From positions 1 through 64,000 of the forward strand of contig JAISFN010000145.1 of assembly GCA_031263585.1 (NCBI GenBank): DNA of 64,000 nt, written 5' to 3'. This stretch comes from Prevotellaceae bacterium (lineage in GTDB: Bacteria; Bacteroidota; Bacteroidia; Bacteroidales; UBA932). Made by a program: the position numbers and the translations under genes. Under the pieces are notes generated by a model, which was not told the origin of the DNA, did not search any database, and was given only the letters and a program-made list of their open reading frames with translations. Shown here piece after piece: positions 10,103-20,091 of the stretch (position 1 is the stretch's first letter; every line of letters begins with the position of its first letter).

Positions 10103-12046
10103 TCATTCATGGTCGGCAATCATACGCATAATGCGCAACAATTCACTCACACTCCATGCCTGCGATATACACCCTCCTGAGTTATGCGGGGGATCGCCGT
10201 CGTATACTTCGGAGATGGAACAAATACCGCTCATAGTCATATCTTCTTCAAAATCGTTAACCAGCATTTTTGCTTTGTTTAAAAACGCTTTGCCGTGCAG
10301 TTTGAAATTTGCTTCGACATAATGGCCCAAAAGCCATACCCACGCAGTACCTTGATGGTAGGCATTGTCGCGGGTCTCCTGATTACTCTCGTAAACACCC
10401 TGGTATAACGGATTACGGGGCGATAATGAACGGATGCCCTTCATGGTAAGCAAGTCCTGGGCTACTTTATCAAGTATTTTTTCCTTGATATCATCGGTAA
10501 TCGGACTGAACGGCAAGGATACCGCCATTAACTGGTTGGGGCGCACAAATATATTTTGCCCAGCCTCGTCCACATAGTCGGCAAGGCATTGGCGGTCTTC
10601 GCACCAGAATGTAGGATAATAATTTTCTTCGATAAACGCCGGGATATCCTTCCATGCTTTTACAAATTTAGTATCGCCTTGCTCTTTGGCTAATTCCAAC
10701 GTATAGCAAACGGCATTATACCATAAAGCATTTATTTCAACCGCATACCCGGCGCGTTGAGTAACGGGTTTGCCGGCAACAACGGCGTCCATCCAGGTAA
10801 GTGCTTTGCCCGTTTCCCCTGCCCAGATAAGTCCGTTCTCGTGCATACTGATGCTGGAATTTTCCCCATCTCGGTAAGCTTTGAGTATGGATTTCATTTT
10901 TTTACCGTAATCCTTCCAAACACTGGCATTATCGTCAAGCACTGCGGCATATTGTTGAATTGCCCAGAAATACCATAAAGGTGCATCGGCGGAATTGTAT
11001 GCAGCCTGATCTTTTCTACCGATATTCGGGAATAACCCGCCTTTCAACTCATGCGACATGGTGTCAAGCACGGCTTTGCAGGTTTTAACATCATCATCTA
11101 CGGCAAGCGTTAACCCAGGTAGGGCGATAAACGTATCGCGCCCCCAACGGCCAAACCAAGGGTAACCGGCAACAACTTCGGTATTGTGCCCGCGGTGGAT
11201 GATAAACTGCGAGGCTGAATTGCGCAGGCAATTTAAAAAACTATCCTTGGGCGGACGGCTTAATAATTCCTTTTCAAACTTACGCGAAAGAGTATTGGCC
11301 GGATGCTCTTTCAACGATGCTGTAAAAACAATGCTCTCGCTTTTTTTTATCGGCATTTCGAAGTATCCTGGGGTAAATAAATCCTCCTGAAAATCGTACC
11401 CTCGTTTTAATTCCTCGGTATATTCGATATTGTAATACCAGTCGGGGTTGGCTATAAACTCGTTTTTTTTGTTTATCTGCATGTATAACGACGGGTAGCC
11501 GTTATATAATTTCGATGAAATACCATTTTCCACAACTTTATAATGGGTATCGGCATACATGTTGGCACGGCTCAGTTTATGAATGTTACGATATGCCAGA
11601 AACGGGCGCAACCGTATTTTTGTAGGCGAATGCACATCCATTAACGTATAGCGTATCATTAACTGTGCCTCGTTATGTATCATAAGTATTTCTTTACGCA
11701 ATACTACACCTCCTACCCGGTAAGTAATGGTAGGTGTGGGCTCGTATTCGAAATCGATAATATACTTGTGCCCGCGAGGCTCGTAAACATTTGGGTATTT
11801 ATGAATGCCTAAATTAAAAAGCTGTTCGTGTTGTATTATCGTTTCATCGAGTGATGATAGCAATACATGGTTTTCGCCGCCGAACTCCTCAATAGGGCAA
11901 ATTAATAAACCGTGATATTTACGGGTATTACAACATACAATGGTAGTACTCATGTATCCGCCTGCACGGTTTGTACTCAACATTTCGCGCGCAAGTGAAT
12001 ATTCGAGATTTACCAGCTCACTTTTATTAAATTTTAAATAGGCCAT
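10103..12046 (-). CDS. glycogen debranching enzyme (amylo-alpha-1,6-glucosidase)
   Basis: 647 aa; EYSLAREMLSTNRAGGYMSTTIVCCNTRKYHGLL, WFGRWGRDTFIALPGL, SVSEVYDGDPPHNSGGCISQAWS-like C-term. Confidence 0.93.
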   Translation of the reverse strand: MAYLKFNKSELVNLEYSLAREMLSTNRAGGYMSTTIVCCNTRKYHGLLICPIEEFGGENHVLLSSLDETIIQHEQLFNLGIHKYPNVYEPRGHKYIIDFEYEPTPTITYRVGGVVLRKEILMIHNEAQLMIRYTLMDVHSPTKIRLRPFLAYRNIHKLSRANMYADTHYKVVENGISSKLYNGYPSLYMQINKKNEFIANPDWYYNIEYTEELKRGYDFQEDLFTPGYFEMPIKKSESIVFTASLKEHPANTLSRKFEKELLSRPPKDSFLNCLRNSASQFIIHRGHNTEVVAGYPWFGRWGRDTFIALPGLTLAVDDDVKTCKAVLDTMSHELKGGLFPNIGRKDQAAYNSADAPLWYFWAIQQYAAVLDDNASVWKDYGKKMKSILKAYRDGENSSISMHENGLIWAGETGKALTWMDAVVAGKPVTQRAGYAVEINALWYNAVCYTLELAKEQGDTKFVKAWKDIPAFIEENYYPTFWCEDRQCLADYVDEAGQNIFVRPNQLMAVSLPFSPITDDIKEKILDKVAQDLLTMKGIRSLSPRNPLYQGVYESNQETRDNAYHQGTAWVWLLGHYVEANFKLHGKAFLNKAKMLVNDFEEDMTMSGICSISEVYDGDPPHNSGGCISQAWSVSELLRIMRMIADHE

Positions 12047-12336
12047 ATTTTATGTTGATTTGGTTTATTTGTAAAATATTTATCGCTTATTTGTTAACCG
12101 TTAATCGTAAAGTATTGATTTGTTAATTAGCTAATGAGAAAATCAGAGAATGTGAGAATTATTTTCAAATTTACTAATTTTATCAAATTAAAAAAAGTCG
12201 TGTGCCGCATATCGTGATATATGATATCATTTTAAGTTATCAACTTTCAATTCTCAAATAGTTACGAACGCTCTAAATTATAATATTTTCGTTACAAAAA
12301 CAAATTTATTATCATGTTTTTTATCGTTTTATAGAT

Positions 12337-14319
12337 TTATTTTTCGATTTGAAGCGCTAAAGCCGTCCGCGCCGGGATATAAACCTTCAGTATGTTTTTT
12401 GTACCAGTTACTTGCGTAAAATACCGACTGTTTTCGTCAATGCGGCCAAACCCGTCGAACCGAGCAGAATCGGAACTTAGCGCCACGCGATAACTTCCGG
12501 GATCAATTTCGAAACCGTAATCTGGAAATGACTTCGACGGATTAAAATTGAAAATAAACAGCAAATCGCCTCGTTTAAACACTAAAACCTGGTCGGAATT
12601 ATTTTGGACAATAGCAAACGGCCGGAAATCGAAAAATTGCCCTTGTTTTACCAGTTTGAGCATGGCTTTGTCAAACTCACCTAAAAACCGGTAACGCAAA
12701 TTGGCATTTTCGGTCATGCTCCATTGCCTGCGTGCATATTTGTATGACCACTTGTTCCCCTCGCGCGGAAAATCAATCCACTCCGGATGTCCGAACTCAT
12801 TACCCATAAAATTAAGGTAACCGTTACCTGCTGTGGCAAGGCTGATTAACCTAATCATTTTATGCAAACACATCCCCCTATCAATGACAATATCGCGTTC
12901 GAAAATGTTCATTGATGTGTACATTTTATCTCCCATCAAACGGAAAACGATAGTTTGGTCGCCTACCATCGCCTGGTCATGACTTTCGGCGTAGCTTATG
13001 GTTTTTTCATCTTTGCGTTTGTTGGTTAGTTCGTAAAACATATCACCTACATGCCATTCCTCGTCAGGTTTGAACTTTATGTTTTTTACCCAAAAATCGG
13101 CAACGCCCATAGCCATCCTGAAATCGAAACCGATGCCCCCGTCCTTTAGCGGTATGGCAAGGCCGGGCATACCGCTTACATCTTCGGCAATGGTAATTGC
13201 ACCGGGATATACCTGATGGATAAGCCGATTAGCCAGTGTAAGGTATGCAATGGCATCCTCATCCTGGTTGCCGTCATAATACATCAAATAATTGGTAAAA
13301 TCGCGGCCTATGCCATGGTCGTAATATATCATGCTGGTAACCCCATCGAAACGGAATCCGTCGAAATGAAATTCTTCAAGCCAATACTTGCAGTTCGAAA
13401 GCAAAAACAGTATGGTTTCGTCTTTCCCGTAATTAAACAGGCGCGAATCCCAAACCGGGTGTACCCCCTGCTCGCCCGGATGAAAATAAAGGTCATAGCT
13501 TCCGTCAAAACGGCTTAATCCTTCGCTCTCATTCCGCACGGCATGCGAGTGTACCATATCTAATATCACGGCAAGGCCCAGGTGGTGGGCTTCGTCAATC
13601 AGTTTTTTAAGTTCGTCGGGTGTGCCGAATCGTGAACTTACCGCAAAAAAGTTCGATACCTGATAACCGAACGAGCCGTAATACGGATGTTCCTGTATAG
13701 CCATCAGTTGTATAGTATTGTAGCCATTTTCGGCGATACGCGGCAATACTTTACGCCGGAAATAATCGAACGAGGCTATCTCCTCCTTTTCGGACGACAT
13801 GCCGATATGCGCCTCGTAAATCAACGGATTGTTGACCTGTTGCGGACGTTTATATTTCCATTTATAAAGTTTTTCGGGCTGCCATACCTGTGCTGAAAAT
13901 ATTTTGCTTACAGGGTCCTGCACTACTCGGCGGGCATATGTTGGTAGACGTTCGCCCGTACCCTCGTCCCAAATAACCAAAAGCTTATACAAATCGCCAT
14001 GATGCAGTACATCCAAAGGCAATCCGATTTCCCAATTACCGTTATTTGTTTTTTTTAGCTGATAGTTTTCATTCAGAGCCCAGCTTGAGAAATTTCCGAT
14101 GAGGTATATTTTATCGGCATGAGGCGCCCATTCGCGGAAAACCCATTTGTCGGGATATTTATGTAACCCATAGTATAAATAATTGTTTGCAATATCGCTT
14201 AATTGCTTGCGATTAGTTAGTTCAGACTCTTTTAACACTGCTTTTTGTAAGCGCCGCAATATAATAGGCCAATATCTTTCGAGGTCGGAATCGTTGAGGA
14301 CTAATGGGGGTAATTTCAT
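12337..14319 (-). CDS. glgB: 1,4-alpha-glucan branching enzyme (GH13)
   Basis: 660 aa; FREWAPHADKIYLIGNFSSW, YEAHIGMSSEKE, FDGFRFDGVTSMIYYDHG, AEDVSGMPGL, ESHDQAMVGD. Confidence 0.93.
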   Translation of the reverse strand: MKLPPLVLNDSDLERYWPIILRRLQKAVLKESELTNRKQLSDIANNYLYYGLHKYPDKWVFREWAPHADKIYLIGNFSSWALNENYQLKKTNNGNWEIGLPLDVLHHGDLYKLLVIWDEGTGERLPTYARRVVQDPVSKIFSAQVWQPEKLYKWKYKRPQQVNNPLIYEAHIGMSSEKEEIASFDYFRRKVLPRIAENGYNTIQLMAIQEHPYYGSFGYQVSNFFAVSSRFGTPDELKKLIDEAHHLGLAVILDMVHSHAVRNESEGLSRFDGSYDLYFHPGEQGVHPVWDSRLFNYGKDETILFLLSNCKYWLEEFHFDGFRFDGVTSMIYYDHGIGRDFTNYLMYYDGNQDEDAIAYLTLANRLIHQVYPGAITIAEDVSGMPGLAIPLKDGGIGFDFRMAMGVADFWVKNIKFKPDEEWHVGDMFYELTNKRKDEKTISYAESHDQAMVGDQTIVFRLMGDKMYTSMNIFERDIVIDRGMCLHKMIRLISLATAGNGYLNFMGNEFGHPEWIDFPREGNKWSYKYARRQWSMTENANLRYRFLGEFDKAMLKLVKQGQFFDFRPFAIVQNNSDQVLVFKRGDLLFIFNFNPSKSFPDYGFEIDPGSYRVALSSDSARFDGFGRIDENSRYFTQVTGTKNILKVYIPARTALALQIEK

Positions 14320-14671
14320 CTTCAGAACTTTTAAATATTACAGATAAAGCATACAAATGCCCGAAAAGCAAGAAAAAACTTTACTATAACCTAATAAATA
14401 AACAAACAAACAATGGAATAGTAGGAAAATTCAACTTAATATAGAGATTACAAAGATAAATAAAATAAAATTACCCGAAACATGTTTTATAGTGTATTCA
14501 AGGCAATCACATGAAAAACGATTAAATGTAAAATTGTTTATATAAGCAATATAAGTCTAATTATAGATGTAAAAATAAAAATACCGGATTACCTGCAGTG
14601 AGCTCGCAAAGTTCGGGTACCTCGCCTATAGCTTATAATAATGTAAAGTTTTTATATATCTAACCCTTACC

Positions 14672-14857
14672 ATGTTATCATCAGGGCAAGCACATCAAAA
14701 TAATGTTGATTTATTAAATATGAAATTTTCAGTATGTTACAAGCTTATCATTTTATTATTTAGAATCATTCTAATATTTTTAAAAATGCTAATATTTTGA
14801 TAATAACAAAATTATATGTATAAAATATTTTTGATGCGTTTGCCCTGATGTTATCAT
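14672..14857. mobile_element. 166-bp MITE (14682-14847) with ~26-bp TIRs and a perfect 10-bp target duplication ATGTTATCAT
   Basis: Left CAGGGCAAGCACATCAAAATAAT, right (revcomp) CAGGGCAAACGCATCAAAAATAT; ATGTTATCAT at 14672-14681 and 14848-14857; no ORF inside. Confidence 0.8.
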
Positions 14858-15168
14858 TGCTTTCGGCGAACTCGCAAGTTCAGTTCTGAATGAAGTAAAT
14901 GATTTGAAAAAGAGATACTTAATTTCACTTAGCATGACAACTTGCTAGCGGTTTAGTATCCATTCTCAACTTTCAATTTTCAATTAATAAAGTCTAATAC
15001 GTATATTTCAATATTTGAAATTCCGTATCCCCTTCTTTAACTATATTTGCTTCTGTAAGATTTTGGGCATCAATATACGAAAGTCCGGTATAACAATAAA
15101 AAATTTTATCAGTTAAACAACAGATATTTATCGGAAAGAAAAAGAGCAATGGGTAACGTATATGGAAA

Positions 15169-15189
15169 CAGGCGAAGTTCTTTCGCCTG
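15169..15189. terminator. hairpin CAGGCGAA-N5-TTCGCCTG
   Basis: 8-bp stem in intergenic DNA. Confidence 0.35.
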
Positions 15190-15299
15190 CTTTGGTTTAC
15201 ATCGTTTCAAATAACTCTTTGACAAAAAAATGAACTGCTGAAAGTTTTTAAATAGAAATGTTTTCAAAATGAGTCATTTTAATTTACATATCAGTTGTT

Positions 15300-16529
15300 T
15301 CAGAAAGATTGCCTCATCAAGAAATCTTTCAAATGTATTTGTTCAATTCCGTTGTAATCGCCCGAACTAAATTCATCCATTGTTACTACATATTTCGGGT
15401 AATTGTTTTCTATTTTCAGCAGGTTGCCAAATTCCCGTTGAATGGCGCTGTTTTCGGAAAACATATAGCAAACCTGAATATAAACCATTCGTCCGTTTTT
15501 TTCAGCCACAAAATCGACTTCCAACGATGATAGTTGCCCTACATGTATTTTATAACCCAAGTGCAGCAAGTGAAGATATACGGCGTTTTCCATGAGTTTG
15601 TGAATGTTTTTGCGTACATCAAAACCACGAATGCAGTTGCGCAAGCCCAAATCTTCAAAATAATATTTCTCGCCAACCTCGAATATCTTTAACCCTGCAA
15701 TATCGAACCGTTGTACTTTATGTATGAAATAAGCATTTGACAAGGGCTTCAAGTAGTTCAAAATGGCTTGTGTGGAAACCGAAGTATATTGTGATTTCAA
15801 ATATTTGGCAATATTACTCGCAGAAAACATGTTCCCGACATTATCCGCTAAAAATTCCACCAAATTTTCAAGAAACGCCACATTCCGAATATTTTCGCGT
15901 GCCACCACATCCTTCAAAAGAATGGTGGAATAAACGTTGCGCAGGTACTCAAATACGGAAAATTCTTCCAATCCGATGACGTACATATAAGGCATTCCGC
16001 CAAGTGTAAGGTACTTGCTTAATGATTGGGTAGTGTTTTCCAACGAAAAGAAGCGGCAAAATTCATCATATCCCAATGAGTGTATCTTAAACTCAATATA
16101 CCGTCCTGCCAAGAATGTAGCCAATTCACCCGAAAGCATGTTAGCATTGCTGCCACTGCAAAATATATCGCAGCAATTTTCTGCCAACAGACTTCGTAAA
16201 GTCTTCTCAAAGCCTTTTATTTCCTGTATTTCATCAACAAACAGGTAGTTTTTTACATCAAGTTTCAGCAGGCTTTTAACTTCTTTGTAAAACACTTCAT
16301 CGTCTGTAATGTGTTGATGCGGTTTCAACTCTTTGCTGATGTAAATGATGTTAGCCGACGGCGCAGTTTCGCGTATTTCCTTGATGATTTGGAAAAGGAT
16401 ATAACTCTTTCCCACACGTCGCTGACCTGTAATGACCTTGATAATTTCCTTATCAATAAACGGTTTTATCCGTTCCGTGTAAACGGGACGCGGAATGAAC
16501 GGTCTTGCTTTTAGTATTTCGTCTATCAT
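15300..16529 (-). CDS. AAA ATPase with DUF4143-type C-terminus
   Basis: ITGQRRVGKSYILFQI (P-loop), YLFVDEIQEIKGFEKTLRSLLAE (Walker B), GRYIEFKIHSLGYDEFCRFF, YYFEDLGLRNCIRGFD, VDFVAEKNGRMVYIQVCY. Confidence 0.85.
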   Translation of the reverse strand: MIDEILKARPFIPRPVYTERIKPFIDKEIIKVITGQRRVGKSYILFQIIKEIRETAPSANIIYISKELKPHQHITDDEVFYKEVKSLLKLDVKNYLFVDEIQEIKGFEKTLRSLLAENCCDIFCSGSNANMLSGELATFLAGRYIEFKIHSLGYDEFCRFFSLENTTQSLSKYLTLGGMPYMYVIGLEEFSVFEYLRNVYSTILLKDVVARENIRNVAFLENLVEFLADNVGNMFSASNIAKYLKSQYTSVSTQAILNYLKPLSNAYFIHKVQRFDIAGLKIFEVGEKYYFEDLGLRNCIRGFDVRKNIHKLMENAVYLHLLHLGYKIHVGQLSSLEVDFVAEKNGRMVYIQVCYMFSENSAIQREFGNLLKIENNYPKYVVTMDEFSSGDYNGIEQIHLKDFLMRQSF

Positions 16530-16760
16530 ATTTGATGTTTTTCTACAAATATAACAATTTGTCAATTACAATTGACAAAAATCGAATTATTTTTTATCAG
16601 CATGATACAAGTCTTCTTTCGTTTGGTAAAGTTACGAGCTATAAATGTGTCCAGAATGTCGTTTCGTCATAAGCAAAGTGGGGTTTCGTCAAAAAAATTT
16701 TATGTAACCTTGAATTGCGCTGAATTTTGCCGTGCCAAAAGTCTTATCAATAATCAAGGA

Positions 16761-17224
16761 TATGAAAATTAAGTTCTATTCAAGCGTTTTGCTTTTGGTT
16801 GGAATCAGCATGTTGTATGCAATCGGACTCAGGATATCGGAAGCGCTCAATCTGCCGTAAAGATATTCATTTGGATGAAAACTATCTGGTGGTAAGGGAT
16901 GCCAAGAACCGGACGGAAAGGATGGTTCCCATATCCCAATCCTTATTCGACATATGCAAGCAGTACGTCTTTTACAGAGAAAAACTCCCCTTGAAAATAG
17001 ACAGGGAGTCCTTCTTTTTAAGCTTGTCGAGACGCAGATGCAAGGGGAAGCATACGATACATCGCTGGTTTAAGCTAGTATTAAAGGATGCGGGAATACC
17101 CTATACGGGAAACCACCACGGACCAAAGTCAGAAAGACGCCATCTGGGTACTCAAACAGAATGGCAGCATCTGAGGTGGGAGTGGACAAAACCCTTATCA
17201 GGTGTTGCAGGGCTTACGAAATGA
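16761..17224 (+). pseudogene. tyrosine recombinase/integrase remnant (frameshifted)
   Basis: LYAIGLRISEALNLP* then RKDIHLDENYLVVRDAKNRTERMVPISQSL...IHRWFKLVLKDAGIPYTGNHHGP, an XerC/D-type core split by a frameshift. Confidence 0.6.
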
Positions 17225-17622
17225 AACGCCTCGGACTAGTCAATAAATCACTGATTATATGACTAAAAACCAATATATTTTGCAAAGCCTATCCCAACGC
17301 AAAGATTCGCCGCTTCAACTCGCAAAAAAATATTCCATTCCTGAAACAATTATTTTTTGTTTTTATTCAAAAAGGATTTATATTTATCCCTAGTTTTTAA
17401 ATCAAAAAGCATCTTTAATCATGTCGAAATCTTTCGAAAATTTCTTACAGGCAATGTCCGGTGTAGCGTTCTGTAAACCACTGAGTGGCACGATCTTTAT
17501 AGAGAGAGCTACCTGCTAACTTCCATATAAAAAAAATTCAAATTTCAAACTTCCAGGGAACTATATTTTTCCTATGGGTTCCTTTTGTTTTATATTCCGG
17601 AAAGTTTAGAACAAAAACTTTC

Positions 17623-18291
17623 TTGGAATTCCGGATATCGATTTCTACAGGATGGAAAAATCAATCAAGTTACACGTATATACATAATTCACAATTCAGG
17701 AAAACGATCATCTCTGTTTCGTTTAAGTATTTGAGCGACGAAGCGCATTATCAGTTCCTGCATTTGTTTCATCAGTTACTGATGGAATTTCCTTCGCGAG
17801 CAGCATTGTCTCTGTGTTTTATCCCGAATTTGTCGATTTGCCGCATCGGGAAGAGCAAATATCAATGCGCAGAAGAGCAGCGACTACACGCACCGTACCG
17901 CCGAAGCCGACCATCGCGACGACCGTCTGATAACGAGCATCCACGAAAGGGTCGGTGCCGCGCTGCATCACATTTGGCGAAATCCAGGCCAGATCGCTAT
18001 TTCAACGACCACAACCACCATTCCGCACTCAAAAACATCAGGACGGCAAACGTGGAGACAATTTCGGTACAGCAGTTCACCGGAGAGGCAATCACGCCCA
18101 TTCCAACGGTACATCTCGAAGATGTGGAACTGTTTTTTGTCAAAGATTTTACCCTTGCTTACAATATCCAGCGGGGCGTCGCCGAAATGAGCGTCGTTGG
18201 AAAGGGTAATTATGCCGGTAAAAAAATGTCATCTTTCATATCGAGTAAATGTAAACGTCCTGTCAGCGGTCTTGACCGGGAAAAAGTGTGA
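17623..18291 (+). pseudogene. degenerate coding region; 3' part resembles a bacterial Ig-like repeat
   Basis: VQQFTGEAITPIPTVHLEDVELFFVKDFTLAYNIQRGVAEMSVVGKGNYAGK fragment; another frame carries INAQKSSDYTHRTAEADHRDDRLITSIHERVGAALHHIWRNPGQIAI, suggesting frameshifts. Confidence 0.35.
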
Positions 18292-18419
18292 GATGAATGC
18301 CAATCATCAATAAAGACGGACAGAGGAGCAGACGCCTCTCAAAAAAACGGGCGGATTACTTCCCATGAAAAGCCATACGAGTAAAGGGGAAAATTCATTT
18401 TACCTAATAAAAAATAATC

Positions 18420-18782
18420 ATGAAATGGTATTTAAAAGTTTTAAGACAGTACGCTGATTTCAGCGGAAGAGCAAGAAGAAAAGAGTATTGGATGTTTGTA
18501 CTGTTCAATATCATCTTTTGCGTAGCAGCGGTAGTTTTGGATAATATCGCGGGATTAACCATATCAGAGGCAATCCCTTATGGCGTGTTCTATTCCCTGT
18601 ATGCGTTAGCGGTTCTTATACCCAGCTTGGCAGCGCTTGTCAGGCGGTTACACGATGTGGGTAAAGGCGGGGGATGGATATTTATATTCCTGATCCCGTT
18701 GATAGGGGGTATTTGGTTACTGGTTCTTATGTGCCTGGATAGCGAGCCAGGAAGTAACAGATTCGGACAAAGTCCAAAATAA
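18420..18782 (+). CDS. DUF805 family inner-membrane protein
   Basis: MKWYLKVLRQYADFSGRARRKEYWMFVLFNII...LAALVRRLHDVGKGGGWIFIFLIPLIGGIWLLVLMCLDSEPGSNRFGQSPK. Confidence 0.88.
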   Translation: MKWYLKVLRQYADFSGRARRKEYWMFVLFNIIFCVAAVVLDNIAGLTISEAIPYGVFYSLYALAVLIPSLAALVRRLHDVGKGGGWIFIFLIPLIGGIWLLVLMCLDSEPGSNRFGQSPK

Positions 18783-18812
18783 AATGATGCGATGTTTTTA
18801 AAAAATCGGATC

Positions 18813-18844
18813 TTATGGAGACGCAGAGTTCTGCGTCTCCATAA
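18813..18844 (+). terminator. strong hairpin TTATGGAGACGCAG-AGTT-CTGCGTCTCCATAA
   Basis: 14-bp perfect stem, 4-nt loop, just downstream of the DUF805 gene. Confidence 0.7.
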
Positions 18845-18886
18845 AATCCGACATAATGAACAATAAATAATAAAATAAAAGGGAAA

Positions 18887-18990
18887 ATGAAAAAATAGTA
18901 TTCGTATTACTCGCAGCAGTAATTGCCGGTTGCGCAACAGGCGTAACAGACAAAGCGACAAAAAAACAGCTTTGGAAGAAACCGGGTTAA
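18887..18990 (+). pseudogene. small lipoprotein gene, frameshifted in the A-tract after the start
   Basis: One-base shift gives MKKIVFVLLAAVIAGCATGVTDKATKKQLWKKPG* with lipobox IAGC. Confidence 0.45.
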
Positions 18991-19075
18991 AAGCATAGAA
19001 GAAACAACGTACGATGCGATAAAAAAATTCGGTGAAATAACCAAAGGAAAACGACAGGAAGGTTCAAGCGCAGAT

Positions 19076-19291
19076 TCAAGTAGTCAATGCAACTTGTTTG
19101 TAAAACCTATTTACCGGCGCCTCAAAATTAAGCAATTTTCTTGGCCTTCTGTTAATTTTGATTTGAAAAGATTTGATATCATCATCAAAGTTGTTAAAGC
19201 TTTGTTTTTTAGGAATGTACTGTCTAGCGAGTCCATTTGTATATTCGTTGAGCCCTCTTTCCCGGAAGGAATATGGAAACGTTTCTATCAC
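19076..19291 (-). pseudogene. IS30-family transposase, C-terminal remnant
   Basis: RGLNEYTNGLARQYIPKKQSFNNFDDDIKSFQIKINRRPRKLLNFEAPVNRF is typical of the IS30 C-terminus (NExTNGLxRxYxPK...NxRPRKxLxFxTP). Confidence 0.75.
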
Positions 19292-19411
19292 AGTAAATAG
19301 TGATAAAGTATGGTTAGGTTCGCTGAATTAATCTGACATAATTACTACGTACATAAGCAGCGCATTTAGGCATATAGGCAAGAATAGGTCATTTGTATTG
19401 AAAAAAGTAAA

Positions 19412-19864
19412 ATGAAAAAAATAACAGCAACTATAATTTTTATCCTGATAATTGGCGCTGTCAACGCGCAAAGTTGGCAGGGAATTGTTACCCACAACGG
19501 ATACCTGTGTCATTCGTTAGGTTCGCTGGTCAATCACACTGTTTTGGCTGCCAAAGGAAAAGATGCGTTAGGCGCCGAATGGATTAATGTTAAGGTCAAA
19601 AGTCCATACCGGTGGAGCGATACGCACACTGCCAATGCAACAATCAACGGTATCAGCACGCAGCTCCACTACAGCAAAGGGCGGATATATTTATCCGTTC
19701 TTGTATGTGGAAACAAAGTGTGTAACAGCGAGATTTACGACAACATTATTCTCTATCAGAACAACGACTGGCAGGGTAACAGCAGAGCAGTAACACTCTC
19801 GTTAAAAACTTTGGAGATTAACAAACTGCCACTTAACAGTAAAGAATTTGAAACATACTGGTGA
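19412..19864 (+). CDS. secreted hypothetical protein
   Basis: 150 aa, signal peptide MKKITATIIFILIIGAVNAQ. Confidence 0.6.
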   Translation: MKKITATIIFILIIGAVNAQSWQGIVTHNGYLCHSLGSLVNHTVLAAKGKDALGAEWINVKVKSPYRWSDTHTANATINGISTQLHYSKGRIYLSVLVCGNKVCNSEIYDNIILYQNNDWQGNSRAVTLSLKTLEINKLPLNSKEFETYW

Positions 19865-20066
19865 AACATAAAAGTCCGAATAAGGAGCGGACGTAAAATA
19901 CAGCAGTTCCTCTGTTCTGCTAAAAAACAGAGAAAGTTCTTTGACATATTGGATTGTGTGAATTAAAGGGGATAATGCTACCGATTTGAAACAAAATACA
20001 GCTAAATTTACCCCTGATTTAGTACGATTTCTTTGAAAACATACCCCCTATTTGAAACAAAAATAT

Positions 20067-20074
20067 TATCTTTG
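20067..20074 (+). promoter_or_regulatory. Bacteroidota -7-like element TATCTTTG
   Basis: TAnnTTTG match 18 nt upstream of the ATG at 20092. Confidence 0.4.
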
Positions 20075-20091
20075 CAAAAATTTTGAGGAAT

